Below the pieces are notes generated by a model that saw only the letters and a list, made by a program, of their open reading frames with translations, made no database searches and was not told the origin of the DNA. A program made the position numbers and the translations under genes. This document shows positions 21,499 to 32,684 of a DNA stretch of 64,000 nucleotides, one piece after another. The stretch lies in contig NC_081185.1 of assembly GCF_029867415.1 (NCBI RefSeq), positions 38,882,766 through 38,946,765 of the forward strand, in the 5' to 3' direction. This DNA is from Vicia villosa. Lineage: Eukaryota; Streptophyta; Magnoliopsida; Fabales; Fabaceae. Position 1 is the stretch's first letter. Every line of letters begins with the position of its first letter.

Positions 21499-23444
21499 GT
21501 AAGAAATACATCGAGGCCTACACGTTAATCATTTCCCCCACTAAGTAGAAAAGAACATACATCGGGGCCTACGCCCCAATCATATCTTTCTAACTATGAA
21601 AAAAGGTAATGGCATGATTCGCGTCGTCCTTTTTTAATGTTTTGAAGTTGAAAAGAAAAAGGGAAGAAAAACTAGCCTAAAATGATCAACTAGCCTAATG
21701 TTATGATTATACCTAAATGTTAGGATTTAAAGGGAAAGGCTAAGCCTAATGGTCATGAAGATGGGTCCTAAAATCTAAGGAAATGTACAAGTGAAATTAC
21801 AAGTAAAAATCACAAGCAAACATGATACAAAATTAGTACTAAAATTGACTTGAAATGACTTGAAATATAGCACAAAACATGGAATAAAAGGATTCAAAAT
21901 ATAGTGCAAAAATTAGCCTAAAAATACTATTATTTCTATGAGATTTTTATAGGTCAAAAAGATTTCTAATTAAGCAAAAAGAAAATAAAATGATTAGCCT
22001 AACAAAACTAATATTTTTGTGATTATTCTTTATGACAAAATATGTGTATTAAAGGTCTAAAATGATGGTAGAAAATTAGTATTTTATCACCTAAAAGAAA
22101 TGGCAAAAAAATCTAATAGAACCTAAATAAAAAATGTAAACTGGGGGTGGAACAGTGAATTATATGGTGTGACTAGCACAGGCGCAGGGCCCAGTCTGAG
22201 CAGGCCCAACAGAGTTTTATTGTTACAGTTTTCTATGGCAAAAAGGACGATGGGCCTAAAGGGAGTGATGAATAGCAGTGGCCCAATATAGGTTTTTTTT
22301 TGTTATACAGCTTTTGTTTAGCCAAAAATGGCTCAGCACTGGGCCTCAGGGGGTGTAACAATTAGAGGCCCAAGTTAATGGGTCTTGATCCAATTTCAAA
22401 AGTCAAGTTTTTTATTCCAACTAAACCTTACGTTAATTTTGATTAATCTCTATTAACAAGTCATAATAATATTAATCATGCATACTAAACCTTTAAATCT
22501 CAATCCACTTATATTAATTTTAATTAATCTTAATTAATTAGAAAAGGGACAAAAGAAAGAGAATAATTAGGGTTCAATCGTGACCCTTCGCCTCTCACCA
22601 ATTCAGATTCGCTCTTTCTCTCACATTCATCCTCTCGCCGGAAATCTCTCCGACGCGCCATAGGCGGCGGGGCTCCCCTTATTACAAAAATTAACTACGT
22701 CAAAACGTTCATCTCCTCCCCCTCATTCTAAATATCTAAGCCTTTTCCGAAGATTTTCTCTCAACTCTCTCTAATCAGCGCGAGAAGCAAACCCTAGATC
22801 TAAGAAGAAACGAAATCAAACATCCACGGTTGCGAATCAAGGAGCAAGATCATGGGGGAAATAATCAGAAGACATCAATCTACCATATAGCATTAACAAA
22901 GGCGCAAAGAAGATGGAAGGAGCGAGTTGAAGACTTACCTGGATAGTGATAATCGTTGACGAAAGCCAGAGGGGAGGATCCGTGTGCTTGAATCGCAAAA
23001 TAAACGCAGTTGAAAGGAGATGTTGATTCAGGTAACTTCGAATCCTTGTTTGTATTTTACTCTCTTCTTTTTCTTCTTCTTCGGTCTTGATTTTATTCTG
23101 AGATTGTTGCATTAGGTCATTGTGCAATTAAGGTATTGTTGAGTGATGATGAGAGTTGTAAGGAGAGTATGAAGATGATTGAATATGGAGATTCAGAGAG
23201 GGTGCGTGAGGCTGTGCTTCACCTCTTTCAGAGCTTGATCAATGCTCTGACGAAGTTGATGAAGAAGCTTTGATTGTAGAGAATGGAACTGGGAGCGGTT
23301 GAATATGAATGGATAATGGTGAATATGATGAAAAGTGGAGCTTCTCTCTGATAATGAGAGAGAACTTTGAGATTCTAGGTGATTATGGTGAAGTCTGAAT
23401 CTTGAAAATGGTGGAGAGAGAGCTTGAATGAAGGAGAGGTTGAG

Positions 23445-23453
23445 CTTATATAG
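23445..23453 (-). promoter_or_regulatory. TATA box of Ogre-B 5' LTR
   Basis: CTATATAAG on the minus strand inside the segment present only in the 5' LTR. The 3' LTR has lost it. Confidence 0.6.
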
Positions 23454-24653
23454 AATGAGAGTGAGAGGATTCAGTTAGAGGTGAGTGATTGTGAGCCCTT
23501 GGATTGAGATTTTCTGTTATGAATTGAAGGGTTAGGATCTGTCAGTAATGATTCTTTTTTTGATGTTGGAAGTTGGTTAGAGGCAGTTAATTGGTTGTTA
23601 AGTTAGTTAGGAATTCTGTTGAGAATTTGTTTGGGATTTGTAACTGAATCAGCTAGGTGTTAGTTTAAAACAGTTAGGAATTAGTTTCAAAAATCTGAAC
23701 AGATTAGTTAATATGGTTAGAAAAGTCAGTTAAGGGACCTATTTTGAATTGTATATTTATGGACTGGTTTTGCTTGGCTGCTGTGTTGGTTATGGACTGT
23801 AAATGGTTGAATGGTAGCATAGTGAATGGATGTGTGGTTTAGATATTTCAGGGTTAATTGGTTTGGATACTGCCTTTAAGGGAAGAACTGGTTTGATATG
23901 GATGTAAAGAAGACATGTGGTGCCTTGAAGATTAAACATGCTTGAAGATTTGGAGGAGGCTTATGGAAGTATGAAGATGTGATGTGTTGTAGGAGAATTA
24001 GGATTTGTAATAGAACTTATGGGAATCCTTGAGCTTTTGTGATAGACCCTTTCTGGATGATATTATTTCATGAAAAACATTGCTTTGTAACTTGTGCTAA
24101 GAACTATTGATGTAACTTGTGATTTTATATGGTTTTCTATTCTGAATTTAGATTTTGTAATGCACTTGGACTCCTGAACTTGTGATGAAATATGGCTCTT
24201 GAAAGTCTAAACGGTCTTTCCTTTCATATCAATTAGGATCCTTTCTCCTTTTAATATACATTAATCGAACTTTAAAAGCCCAATAATTTTCAGATCTATA
24301 ACACCCATAAGCGTAACCCACTTATCTTAAAATGAACTTGAATCAAAACCAATGAATCCATTTCTTTTTCTTGCGTAAGAACCAAAGCCGATGATTTGCC
24401 ATCCATGTAGCCAAGTGGCCTAACATCTCAAATAATAAACCTGAATTTGAACCAAATTGTCATACGTTGAAGATTGACTTAATAGGGCTTCTGATGACGA
24501 TAGAGACCTTAATCTGCTCCATAATCCTTGATCCCATATCCAGTTATTGATTAAGTGAATGCATAATTTTATTTATGACTTAAGATGCAAATGCAGATGA
24601 AGCAATAAACCAATTAGAAATAGAATTAGATGGGCAAATTTTGGGGTGCAACA

Positions 24654-24944
24654 CTTTTCAGTGAAGAATAGTCAGGTCCCTCGGATACGAGGACGCCTCA
24701 GCAAATGTTGCCCTTAGTTCATTCTCATCACAAAGGATCATAAGTCCCAATGATGTTGCCTTCGGTTCGGTTATATGATCTCGTCCCTCGAGTTTCCTAC
24801 AAATGATGTGATAGTCCCTTTCGATTGCAGAGGTGTCCTCTTGGTTGCCTAATAATGACTATCCTTATCCTTCCCTTAGACTACCTACCCTCTTCATGGC
24901 AGGGGCAGTCTTATAGAGAACGATACCTTCGACGACCCTTCAAC
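24654..24944 (+). repeat. Ogre-C LTR, second part
   Basis: It continues the Ogre-C LTR after Ogre-B and matches the reverse complement of 42425-42690 in the Ogre-D LTR. It begins with the ctttt duplicate and ends with tcaac, the target copy of S2. Confidence 0.88.
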
Positions 24945-26150
24945 TGTTAGAACAAGATTTGTTCTGATCAATTATCTTAGTTTTGATGATAACAATAATA
25001 TGAATTTTGCTTAAGATAATATGGTACTCTAATCCAATGCAATTTCCTTTTCAGGAAATATATAAAGAGTACGCATAATTCAGCGCTCAGAAGCTTTGTC
25101 TCAAAGGGTTCAGCATGCAACATCAGAACATGGTCTGGCAAGACATCAGAAGATGGTCGAAGCAGAATCAGAACATGGGTCTATGGAAGCATCAGAAGAA
25201 CAAGAGAACAGAAGCACTGAAGTTCTGATGGTATCACGCTCAGAAGCACTTCAAGGTCAGAAGATCAGAAGATGTTATGCACCAAGTTGTTTGACTCTGA
25301 TGATATTCAAACGTTGTATTCACAAACATCAGATCAGAAGAAAGTACAAGTGGCAAGCTACGCTGACTGACAAAAGGAACGTTAAAAGCTATTCTAGGCT
25401 ACGTCAGTAGACACAGCGTGAACAAGGCTCGAGGTAGTTGACAAAAGCGTATAACATTAAATGCGATGCTGTACGGAACACGCAAAGCATTAAATGCACT
25501 CAACGGTCATCTTCTCCAAACGCCTATAAATATGAAGTTCTGAAGTGAAGCAAGGTTAACGATCCTAAACAAACAACTCAAATCAACTTGCTTAAACTCT
25601 GTTCAAATCAAAGCTCAGAATCTTCATCTTCATCAAAGCTCACTACATTGCTGTTGTAATATATTAGTGAGATTAAGCTTAAACGTTAAGAGAAATATCA
25701 CTGTTGTGATTATCGCTTGTAAGAAGCATTTGTAATACTCTTAGAATTGATTACATTAAGTTGTAAGGAACTAGAGTGATCGTGTGGATCAGAATACTCT
25801 AGGAAGTCTTAGGAGTGAACTAAGCAGTTGTAACTAGAGTGATCGTGTGGATCAGTATACTCTAGAAAAGTCTTAGAGGGTATCTAAGCAGTTGTTCCTG
25901 GAGTGATCAGTGTGTGATCAGTAGACTCTGGAAGACTTAGTTGCTGACTAAGTGGAGAACCATTGTAATCCGTGCGATTAGTGGATTAAATCCTCAGTTG
26001 AGGTAAATCATCTCTGCGGGGGTGGACTGGAGTAGTTTAGTTAACAACGAACCAGGATAAAAATAACTGTGCAATTTATTTTTATCTGTCAAGTTTTTTA
26101 AAGCTACACTTATTCAAACCCCCCCTTTCTAAGTGTTTTTCTATCCTTCA
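24945..26150 (+). repeat. 5' LTR of S2
   Basis: 1206 bp. Relative to the 3' LTR I see differences only at 25105, 25275, 25287 and 25470. The TATA box is at 25525-25532. The 104-residue ORF inside is duplicated only because the LTR is. Confidence 0.95.
25525..25532 (+). promoter_or_regulatory. TATA box in S2 5' LTR
   Basis: TATAAATA preceded by CGCC, at the same place in the 3' LTR (33265-33272) and in S1. It is the likely promoter of the element's RNA. Confidence 0.78.
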
Positions 26151-26152
26151 AT

Positions 26153-26164
26153 TGGCATCAGAGC
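26153..26164 (+). other. Primer binding site of S2 (tRNA-iMet)
   Basis: TGGCATCAGAGC, two bases after the LTR. It differs by one base from the consensus present in S1. Confidence 0.88.
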
Positions 26165-26236
26165 GTCGGTTCTAAGGTGCAAGCACTTAACCGTGTTTAG
26201 AAAAGATTCAGGAAGAGAAAAACGCTTCAGTAAAAG

Positions 26237-28162
26237 ATGGTTGATGAAAGTGAAAAGTCTACACCTACACCTGCATCTACATCTGGCTCTGCTGAGCAAT
26301 ACAACGGTAACAATGGTTATACTAGACCGCCGGTATTTGATGGTGAAAACTTTGAATACTGGAAAGATAAACTGGAAAGTTACTTTCTTGGTCTAGATGG
26401 TGATCTATGGGATCTTCTGATGGATGGTTACAAACATCCAGTAAATGCAAATGGTGTAAAGATGTCAAGGCAAGAAATGAATGATGATCAGAAGAAGCTT
26501 TTCAGGAATCATCATAAATGCAGAACTGTTTTGCTGAATGCTATCTCTCATGCTGAGTATGAGAAGATATCTAACAGGGAAACGGCCTATGACATATATG
26601 AGTCCTTGAAAATGACTCATGAAGGAAATGCTCAAGTCAAGGAGACTAAAGCTCTAGCTTTAATCCAAAAGTATGAAGCCTTCAAGATGGAGGATGATGA
26701 AGACATTGAAAAGATGTTTTCAAGATTTCAAACTCTTACTGCTGGATTGAGAGTTCTTGACAAGGGATACACCAAGGCTGATCATGTAAAGAAGATCATC
26801 AGAAGCTTACCCAGAAGATGGGGTCCTATGGTGACTGCATTCAAGATTGCAAAGAATCTGAATGAAGTTTCTCTGGAAGAGCTTATCAGTGCCTTGAGAA
26901 GTCATGAAATAGAGCTGGACGCAAATGAGCCTCAAAAGAAAGGTAAGTCTATTGCATTAAAATCAAATATCAAGAAATGCACTAACGCTTTTCAGGCTAG
27001 AGAAGAAGATCCTGAAGAATCAGAATCTGAAGAAGAAGATGAACTGTCTTTGATCTCCAGAAGGCTAAATCAACTCTGGAAGACCAAGCAAAGGAAGTTC
27101 AGAGGCTTCAGAAGTTCTAAGAAATTTGAACGTGGAGAATCTTCTGATGACAGAAGATTTGACAAGAAGAAGGTCATGTGCTATGAATGCAATGAGCCTG
27201 GACACTACAAGAATGAATGTCCAAATCATCAGAAGGAAAATCCCAAGAAGAAATTTCATAAGAAGAAAAGTCTTATGGCAACCTGGGATGAGTCAGAAGA
27301 TGATTCAGACTCTGAAGATGAGCAGGCTAACTGTGCGCTGATGGCGACAGAAGATGACAGATCAGAATCTACATCAGAATCAGATTCTGAAGAGGTATTT
27401 TCTGAACTTACTAGAGATGAGTTAGTTTCCGGTCTAACTGAACTTCTGGAACTCAAGTCTCAAATTAGTCTCAAATACAAAAAGCTGAAAAAGCTATTTG
27501 AATTTGAAACAAAGAAGCTTGAGTTGGAGAATTCTGAATTAAAAGAAAAACTTTTAAAATTATCCAATAATGTTGGATCTCCTTCTGATTCAGAAAAATC
27601 CACTCCTAGTCTAAACCATATTCTGAAAGAATATGATTTAAGTTTCAGGAAGTTCTTATCTAGAAGTATTGGCAGAAGTCAGCTAGCTTCTATGATATAT
27701 GCTGTGTCTGGAAACAAAAGAGTTGGCATTGGTTTTGAGGGTGAAACCCCATACAAACTTGAACCTGTTGATGAAATGAAATTCACATACAAGCCATTGT
27801 ATGATCAGTTCAAGTATGGCCACTCCCATGATATTAGGCACACTTCACATGCTCAAAGTTTTCACATAACACACACCAAAAAGCATGTGACACAACCTAG
27901 GAAATATCATGAAACTCACATTAAAAATTATCATGATGTTCCTCCTATTACTTACAATGTTAAACCCAAGTTCAATCAGAACTTGAGAAAATCTAACAAG
28001 AAAGGACCCAAAAAGATGTGGGTACCTAAGGATAAGATTATTCCTATTGCAGATATCCTTGACTGCAAAAAGGACAAAGCACAACATGTCATGGTACCTG
28101 GACTCTGGATGCTCACGACACATGACAGGAAGAAGGTCTATGTTCCAAGACCTGGTGCTTAA
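26237..28162 (+). CDS. gag: gag polyprotein of S2
   Basis: A 641-codon open frame for the capsid polyprotein of a SIRE-type Ty1/copia element. It packages element RNA in cytoplasmic particles. Residues 1-30 are Ser/Thr/Pro-rich; about 30-230 is the copia gag domain (FEYWKD and YESLKMTHEG blocks); about 265-290 is acidic; a zinc knuckle CX2CX4HX4C lies near 314-327. A second acidic Ser/Asp/Glu stretch covers about 350-395, a Lys/Leu-rich coiled coil about 395-440, and a His-rich region about 520-580. It starts at the first ATG about 90 bases after the LTR. The frame runs 116 nt into protease, which is read one base further forward, ending at VPRPGA. S1 has the same arrangement. The frame is intact, so protein could be made. 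Confidence 0.92.
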   Translation: MVDESEKSTPTPASTSGSAEQYNGNNGYTRPPVFDGENFEYWKDKLESYFLGLDGDLWDLLMDGYKHPVNANGVKMSRQEMNDDQKKLFRNHHKCRTVLLNAISHAEYEKISNRETAYDIYESLKMTHEGNAQVKETKALALIQKYEAFKMEDDEDIEKMFSRFQTLTAGLRVLDKGYTKADHVKKIIRSLPRRWGPMVTAFKIAKNLNEVSLEELISALRSHEIELDANEPQKKGKSIALKSNIKKCTNAFQAREEDPEESESEEEDELSLISRRLNQLWKTKQRKFRGFRSSKKFERGESSDDRRFDKKKVMCYECNEPGHYKNECPNHQKENPKKKFHKKKSLMATWDESEDDSDSEDEQANCALMATEDDRSESTSESDSEEVFSELTRDELVSGLTELLELKSQISLKYKKLKKLFEFETKKLELENSELKEKLLKLSNNVGSPSDSEKSTPSLNHILKEYDLSFRKFLSRSIGRSQLASMIYAVSGNKRVGIGFEGETPYKLEPVDEMKFTYKPLYDQFKYGHSHDIRHTSHAQSFHITHTKKHVTQPRKYHETHIKNYHDVPPITYNVKPKFNQNLRKSNKKGPKKMWVPKDKIIPIADILDCKKDKAQHVMVPGLWMLTTHDRKKVYVPRPGA

Positions 28163-29792
28163 GTCTGGAGGAGAAGTCAAGTTTGGAGGAGATCAGAAGG
28201 GCAAGATAATTGGCTCTGGAACTATAAAGTCTGGTAACTCTCCTTCCATTTCTAATGTACTTCTTGTAGAAGGATTAACACATAACCTCTTATCTATCAG
28301 TCAATTGAGTGACAATGGTTATGATATAATCTTTAATCAAGAGTCTTGCAAGGCTGTAAATCAGAAGGATGGCTCAATCCTATTTACAGGCAAGAGGAAG
28401 AACAACATTTATAAGACAGATCTGCAAGATCTTATGAGTCAGAAGGTGACTTGTCTTATGTCTGTTTCTGAAGAGCAGTGGGTCTGGCACAGAAGATTAG
28501 GTCATGCTAGTTTGAGAAAGATTTCTCAGATTAACAAACTGAATCTGGTCAGAGGACTCCCTAATCTGAAATTCAAATCAGATGCTCTTTGTGAAGCATG
28601 TCAGAAGGTCAAGTTCTCCAAACCTGCATTCAAGTCCAAGAATGTTGTTTCTACCTCAAGGCCATTAGAACTCTTGCACATTGATCTGTTTGGCCCAGTC
28701 AAAACAGCATCTGTCAGAGGGAAGAAATATGGATTAGTCATCGTAGATGATTATAGCCGCTGGACATGGGTAAAATTCTTGAAACACAAGGATGAGACTC
28801 ATTCAGTGTTCTTTGATTTCTGCATTCAGATTCAATCTGAAAAAGAATGTAAAATCATAAAGGTCAGAAGTGATCATGGTGGTGAATTTGAGAACAGATC
28901 CTTTGAAGAATTCTTCAAAGAGAATGGTATTGCCCATGATTTCTCTTGTCCTAGAACTCCACAGCAAAATGGAGTTGTAGAACGAAAGAATAGGACTCTA
29001 CAAGAAATGGCCAGAACCATGATCAATGAAACCAATATGGCTAAGCATTTCTGGGCAGAAGCAATAAACACTGCATGCTATATTCAGAATAGAATCTCTA
29101 TCAGACCTATTCTAAATAAGACTCCTTATGAATTGTGGAAGAATAGAAAGCCCAACATTTCATATTTCCATCCTTTTGGATGTGTATGCTTTATTCTGAA
29201 CACTAAAGATCATCTTGGTAAGTTTGATTCCAAAGCACAAAAGTGTTTCCTTCTTGGATATTCTGAACGCTCAAAAGGCTACAGGGTATACAATACTGAA
29301 ACATTGACTGTAGAAGAATCAATCAATATCAGGTTTGATGATAAGTTTGGTTCTGAAAAACCAAAGCAGTTTGATAATTTTGCAGATTATGATATTGATA
29401 TATCAGAAGTTGTTGAGCCAAGAAGCAACGCATCAGAAGCAGAACCTCTCAGAAGCAAAGAATCGGAAGATCAAGTATCATCTTCTCTGGAGAATCTAAG
29501 CATTTCTGAAGAACCATCTGTCAGGAGATCATCCAGACTCATCTCTGGTCATTCAGAAGACGTCATTCTTGGAAAGAAGGATGATCCAATCAGAACAAGA
29601 GCATTCCTTAAGAACAATGCAGACTGTCAATTAGGTCTTGTATCTTTGATCGAGCCAACTTCTGTTGATCATGCTCTAGAAGATCCAGACTGGATAAATG
29701 CTATGCAAGAAGAACTGAATCAGTTTACAAGGAATGATGTTTGGGATCTTGTTCCTAGACCAGATGGATTCAATATAATCGGTACAAAATGA
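28047..29792 (+). pseudogene. pol: Truncated pol of S2: protease and integrase, RT start only
   Basis: The frame is open for 581 codons. Order: retropepsin with DSG at residues 19-21; GAG-pre-integrase zinc finger with H148, H153, C182 and C185; integrase core with Asp213, Asp276 and Glu312; the FHPFGC block; an acidic Ser-rich tail; then the first residues of RT, ending GFNIIGTK. The stop is TGA where related copies have Trp (TGG). Five or six codons of RT homology follow, then it ends for good. RT and RNase H are therefore deleted, not just interrupted. Protease and integrase themselves keep all the catalytic residues I can check. The first ATG lies inside gag, so expression would need +1 frameshifting or internal initiation. 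Confidence 0.92.
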
Positions 29793-29809
29793 GTCTTCAG
29801 AAACAAGCT

Positions 29810-30272
29810 CAGAATTAGAAGACGAGAAGTTCTTATATAAGGGTATCTTCTGAAATGAAATCTTTTCTTAAGAAGTTCTGATTAAAATCAATTAGAAATT
29901 GTGATTCAGTTACTACTAACGTTTCATTGTCTAAGTTGATTCAGAATCTCTTTAAAAGCAAAACAGCTGTAACTGGCTATCCAGATGGTAAACACGTGTT
30001 CCATATTCCTGGACAAGCGTGCGTGCAGTTGAGGGGACGTCTACTTAGGTAACTGTGCAAATCACGTCTTTTGTCTTTATTATCTCTCCTCATGTCACGT
30101 AACATTAAATGCTTTTCATCATTAACTCCCTTTCAGTTTTCTTTTTATATTCTTCAAACGTTTCTTTTCCCTCTTATATTTCTCTCACTTTGCATACAGT
30201 TTCTTTTTCGTTCTCTCTCTCTTTGCATTCATATCATAAACCCTAGCTGTTTCCATTATCTGAAAATCCATC
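29810..30272 (+). other. Deletion scar and leader before the third ORF
   Basis: About 460 bases with no coding domain. From 30060 it is pyrimidine-rich with several ATG-free TC stretches, like a leader. It may have preceded the third ORF in the full-length element. The small ORF 30071-30307 is not supported. Confidence 0.55.
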
Positions 30273-31457
30273 ATGAATCCATCGTCAAGCTCTGGAAATC
30301 AAGATAATGATCGGAAACAAAAGAGAAAGGCAACTGTTGAACCAGAGACCAAACCAAAAAGAGTAAGGATCACCTATGACCCTCTCAAAGTGTATCAACC
30401 CCTTGACGGTACCCCTCAATCACCTCCCTCTTCAAAGACCTCCACCACCTCTTCCTCCTCATTCATCCTCTCGGAACCACCTTCTTCACCATCTGATATC
30501 TCCTCTCCTTCAACCCTTCCATCAGATATTTCTTCATCTCTCTCACACCCTTTTCCCACCAGAACACCTAATCCCTATAGTGTTGTTCTTCCCGACTCCA
30601 GGTTCACCGTCAACCCTCCAACCCCTACCACTCAATCATATCTGGAGCTTTTACATTCTGATGTAAATGGCTGGTTGGAGATTCTAGGTGCTGCTCACCT
30701 TAACCATCTGGATGAGTATGCTACAAACAACCTTTGGAACACCTTTCGTCAGGATTTTCTGGATAAGGCTACAGACACTCAGAGAAGGATCATGTCTGAA
30801 GCTCCTGGTATTCGTGGTCTTCGGCTGGAAGCTGGTGAAAGCAGCCGTCACCATCTCATCGGAAACAGAAGTGTTCTTGAGAAGAAGATACCTGCAGATG
30901 AGTTGGAAGAAGAAAATCTCTGCAGAGACATCGTGGTGTGGAAACCATGGTTTCCTGTGCTGACTGGAGATTTTCAGTGGCTGTTCAACTGGTTCAGAAT
31001 GAACCCTTCTGAAAAAGCACCTCACATGGTCTTTCCAGTAGTGGTTTATCGTGCTGAAGTTGCTGGTCCTACTCCTCCAACAAACCTAGCAGCTATTCTT
31101 CAAGCATTGGAAGCTGGAACTTCTGAGCTGCCTGAACCAGAGTATGCTAAGGCTACTTCTGAGTCAGACTCAGATGAGGAAATGGAAGATGCACAAGCTG
31201 AAGATCTCCCAGAAGATCACCCTGCTGAGATTGCTGTCCCTTTTGGCAGAAATTCAGGGGCCTCTTCTTCTGGTGAAACCTCAGCTCTGATGGAGACCTT
31301 GGAAACTCTTCATCAGAATCAAGCTATGCTGGCTTCTCGCTTGGACGCGCAAGAAGCAGCCAATGCTGAGTTTCGCTCCTTCATGACAAGGCAAGCTACA
31401 AGCACTGACGGGATTCATGATGTTCTGGCGCGGATTTTGCGTAGGCTAGGATCTTAG
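30273..31457 (+). CDS. Third ORF of S2, in the env-like position, function unknown
   Basis: A 394-codon open frame between the pol remnant and the 3' LTR, where SIRE/Maximus elements carry an additional ORF often called env-like. Residues 1-40 are basic (KQKRK and KPKRVR could be nuclear signals); about 45-110 is Ser/Pro/Thr-rich; about 110-270 is a mixed globular-looking part with conserved Trp (VVWKPWFPV). About 285-330 is acidic, and about 335-394 is a predicted coiled coil (repeated Leu/Met/Glu spacing). I see no signal peptide or membrane segment, so an envelope role is not supported. The frame is uninterrupted in an element lacking RT. Start choice: first ATG after the pyrimidine-rich leader. 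Confidence 0.75.
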   Translation: MNPSSSSGNQDNDRKQKRKATVEPETKPKRVRITYDPLKVYQPLDGTPQSPPSSKTSTTSSSSFILSEPPSSPSDISSPSTLPSDISSSLSHPFPTRTPNPYSVVLPDSRFTVNPPTPTTQSYLELLHSDVNGWLEILGAAHLNHLDEYATNNLWNTFRQDFLDKATDTQRRIMSEAPGIRGLRLEAGESSRHHLIGNRSVLEKKIPADELEEENLCRDIVVWKPWFPVLTGDFQWLFNWFRMNPSEKAPHMVFPVVVYRAEVAGPTPPTNLAAILQALEAGTSELPEPEYAKATSESDSDEEMEDAQAEDLPEDHPAEIAVPFGRNSGASSSGETSALMETLETLHQNQAMLASRLDAQEAANAEFRSFMTRQATSTDGIHDVLARILRRLGS

Positions 31458-32096
31458 TCTTTTGGTCTTTGTAGTTTTCTTTCCTTGTTGCATCTGTTTT
31501 CCTGCATTCCTCTCCTGTAATCCTTCGTTTGATTATCAATGAAATGTTTCTTTGCTTTTACATTCCAGTAATTTTATTTGTCGTTTTATTCATCTGAATC
31601 TTTTTGAAATATTCTTTTTGATGTTATGACAAAAAGGGGGAGAAGATAAATGATAAATGATTTGATTTAATCAGTTGCATTTACTAACAAGAACTGCAAG
31701 TTCTATATGGTTTAAGTGTTTTGCAGGTATAAAGAAGTGAAGAGAATCTTCAAAGCAAACACAGAAGCAAAACCATGGAAACTGAAGCAAGCTGAGTGCT
31801 GTCAAGCTTCAGAAATCAGAAGCAAGAAAGAAGAATGAATCAGAAGCACTGATAATAGAATTTGATCCATATTTGTCTATTTGATCTGACAAAATTCTAT
31901 TTGCTCTGATACATTATTTTAGCCTATATGGCTCTGATACATATTATGTGCTCAAATATACATTTTATGTTCTAACTCGTTCATGCTGACTTTTGTCGTG
32001 TAGTTTTTTGTTCTGTAACATTTCAGGATGTAGAGATGCTCAGATGATGCTCTGGTACATTCAACAATGTTCTGATACAAATCTAGCATGAAGTGA
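31458..32096 (+). other. S2 3' untranslated region, no gene
   Basis: AT-rich spacer with a polypurine-like AAAAAGGGGGAGAAG at 31634-31648, resembling the true tract next to the 3' LTR. No coding frame supported. Confidence 0.6.
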
Positions 32097-32450
32097 TGTT
32101 GGTAGAAATTCAAAGCTCTGAAGCTATCCGAGGGAAGCAGAAATCAGAAGCTGCGAAGGTTCTAAAGATCCAGAAAACTCAAGTTCTGAAGCTGTCCTAA
32201 ATGGAAGCAGAAATCAGAAGCTGTGAATGTTCTGAAGATCAAAGAAATTCAAGTTCTGAAGCTGTCCTAGATGGAAGCAGAAGTCAGAAGCTGTGAATGT
32301 TCAGAAGATCAAAGAAATTCAAGTTCTGAAGCTGTCCTAGATGGAAGCAGGAATCAGAAGCTGTGAGTGTTCTAGGGATCTAAAGAAATTCTAGTTCTGA
32401 AGCTGTCCAATGGAAGCAGAAGTCAGAAGCTATGAATTTTCTGAAGACAG
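32097..32450 (+). repeat. About 71-bp tandem repeat, five copies
   Basis: Units start near 32111, 32179, 32250, 32321 and 32393 with 'ttctgaagctgtcc' and contain 'ggaagcagaaatcagaagctgtga'. It lies between the third ORF and the 3' LTR of S2. Confidence 0.9.
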
Positions 32451-32518
32451 AAGCTTATATGATCGTCTCTACCGAAATAATCAGGGAAGTCTTTTATTAA
32501 AGTTCTTCGAGTATTTAT

Positions 32519-32573
32519 TTCAGGGGGAGATTATTTATCTCAGGGGGAGATTGTTAATCTCAGGGGGAGACAT
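32519..32573 (+). repeat. Three tandem polypurine-tract-like boxes
   Basis: CAGGGGGAGA occurs three times at about 20-base spacing, upstream of the true tract at 32671-32684. Confidence 0.85.
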
Positions 32574-32670
32574 ATTCATATGCTTATGCTATAGCTATGT
32601 AATTTGTCTTTTGCCGTCTATTCTTTCTTATCGCAAATTCATATCATTTATATATGTTTTTGTCATCATC

Positions 32671-32684
32671 AAAAAGGGGGAGAT
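32671..32684 (+). other. Polypurine tract of S2
   Basis: AAAAAGGGGGAGAT ends at the base before the 3' LTR. It is the standard plus-strand priming site. Confidence 0.92.

Larger units (their letters stand above)
12084..24653 (-). mobile_element. Ogre-B, coding-free Ogre-type LTR element
   Basis: Two LTRs (12084-15235 and 19500-24653) flank a 4.2-kb interior. On the minus strand the right LTR is 5': a tRNA-Arg primer site lies next to it and a polypurine tract next to the left LTR. The interior has no gag, protease, RT or integrase, only leader and tandem-repeat DNA, so it must have moved with proteins from another Ogre (inference). It is flanked by ctttt (12078-12082 and 24654-24658). The uninterrupted site is visible in the Ogre-D LTR near 42690, confirming insertion into the Ogre-C LTR. 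One extra T at the left boundary is unexplained. Confidence 0.88.
19500..24653 (-). repeat. 5' LTR of Ogre-B
   Basis: Longer partner of the left LTR. It is interrupted by the foldback element at 20287-21498, keeps the TATA region missing from the 3' LTR, and ends GGGGTGCAACA on the plus strand next to the ctttt target copy. Confidence 0.9.

Noticed and set aside
25096..25410. 104-residue ORF present in both S2 LTRs (also 32836-33150)
   Set aside because: It is duplicated only because LTRs are duplicated, overlaps the promoter region, is not open in the S1 LTR, and has no family features.
30688..31025. ORFs on both strands inside the third ORF of S2
   Set aside because: They are shadow frames of the 394-codon ORF.
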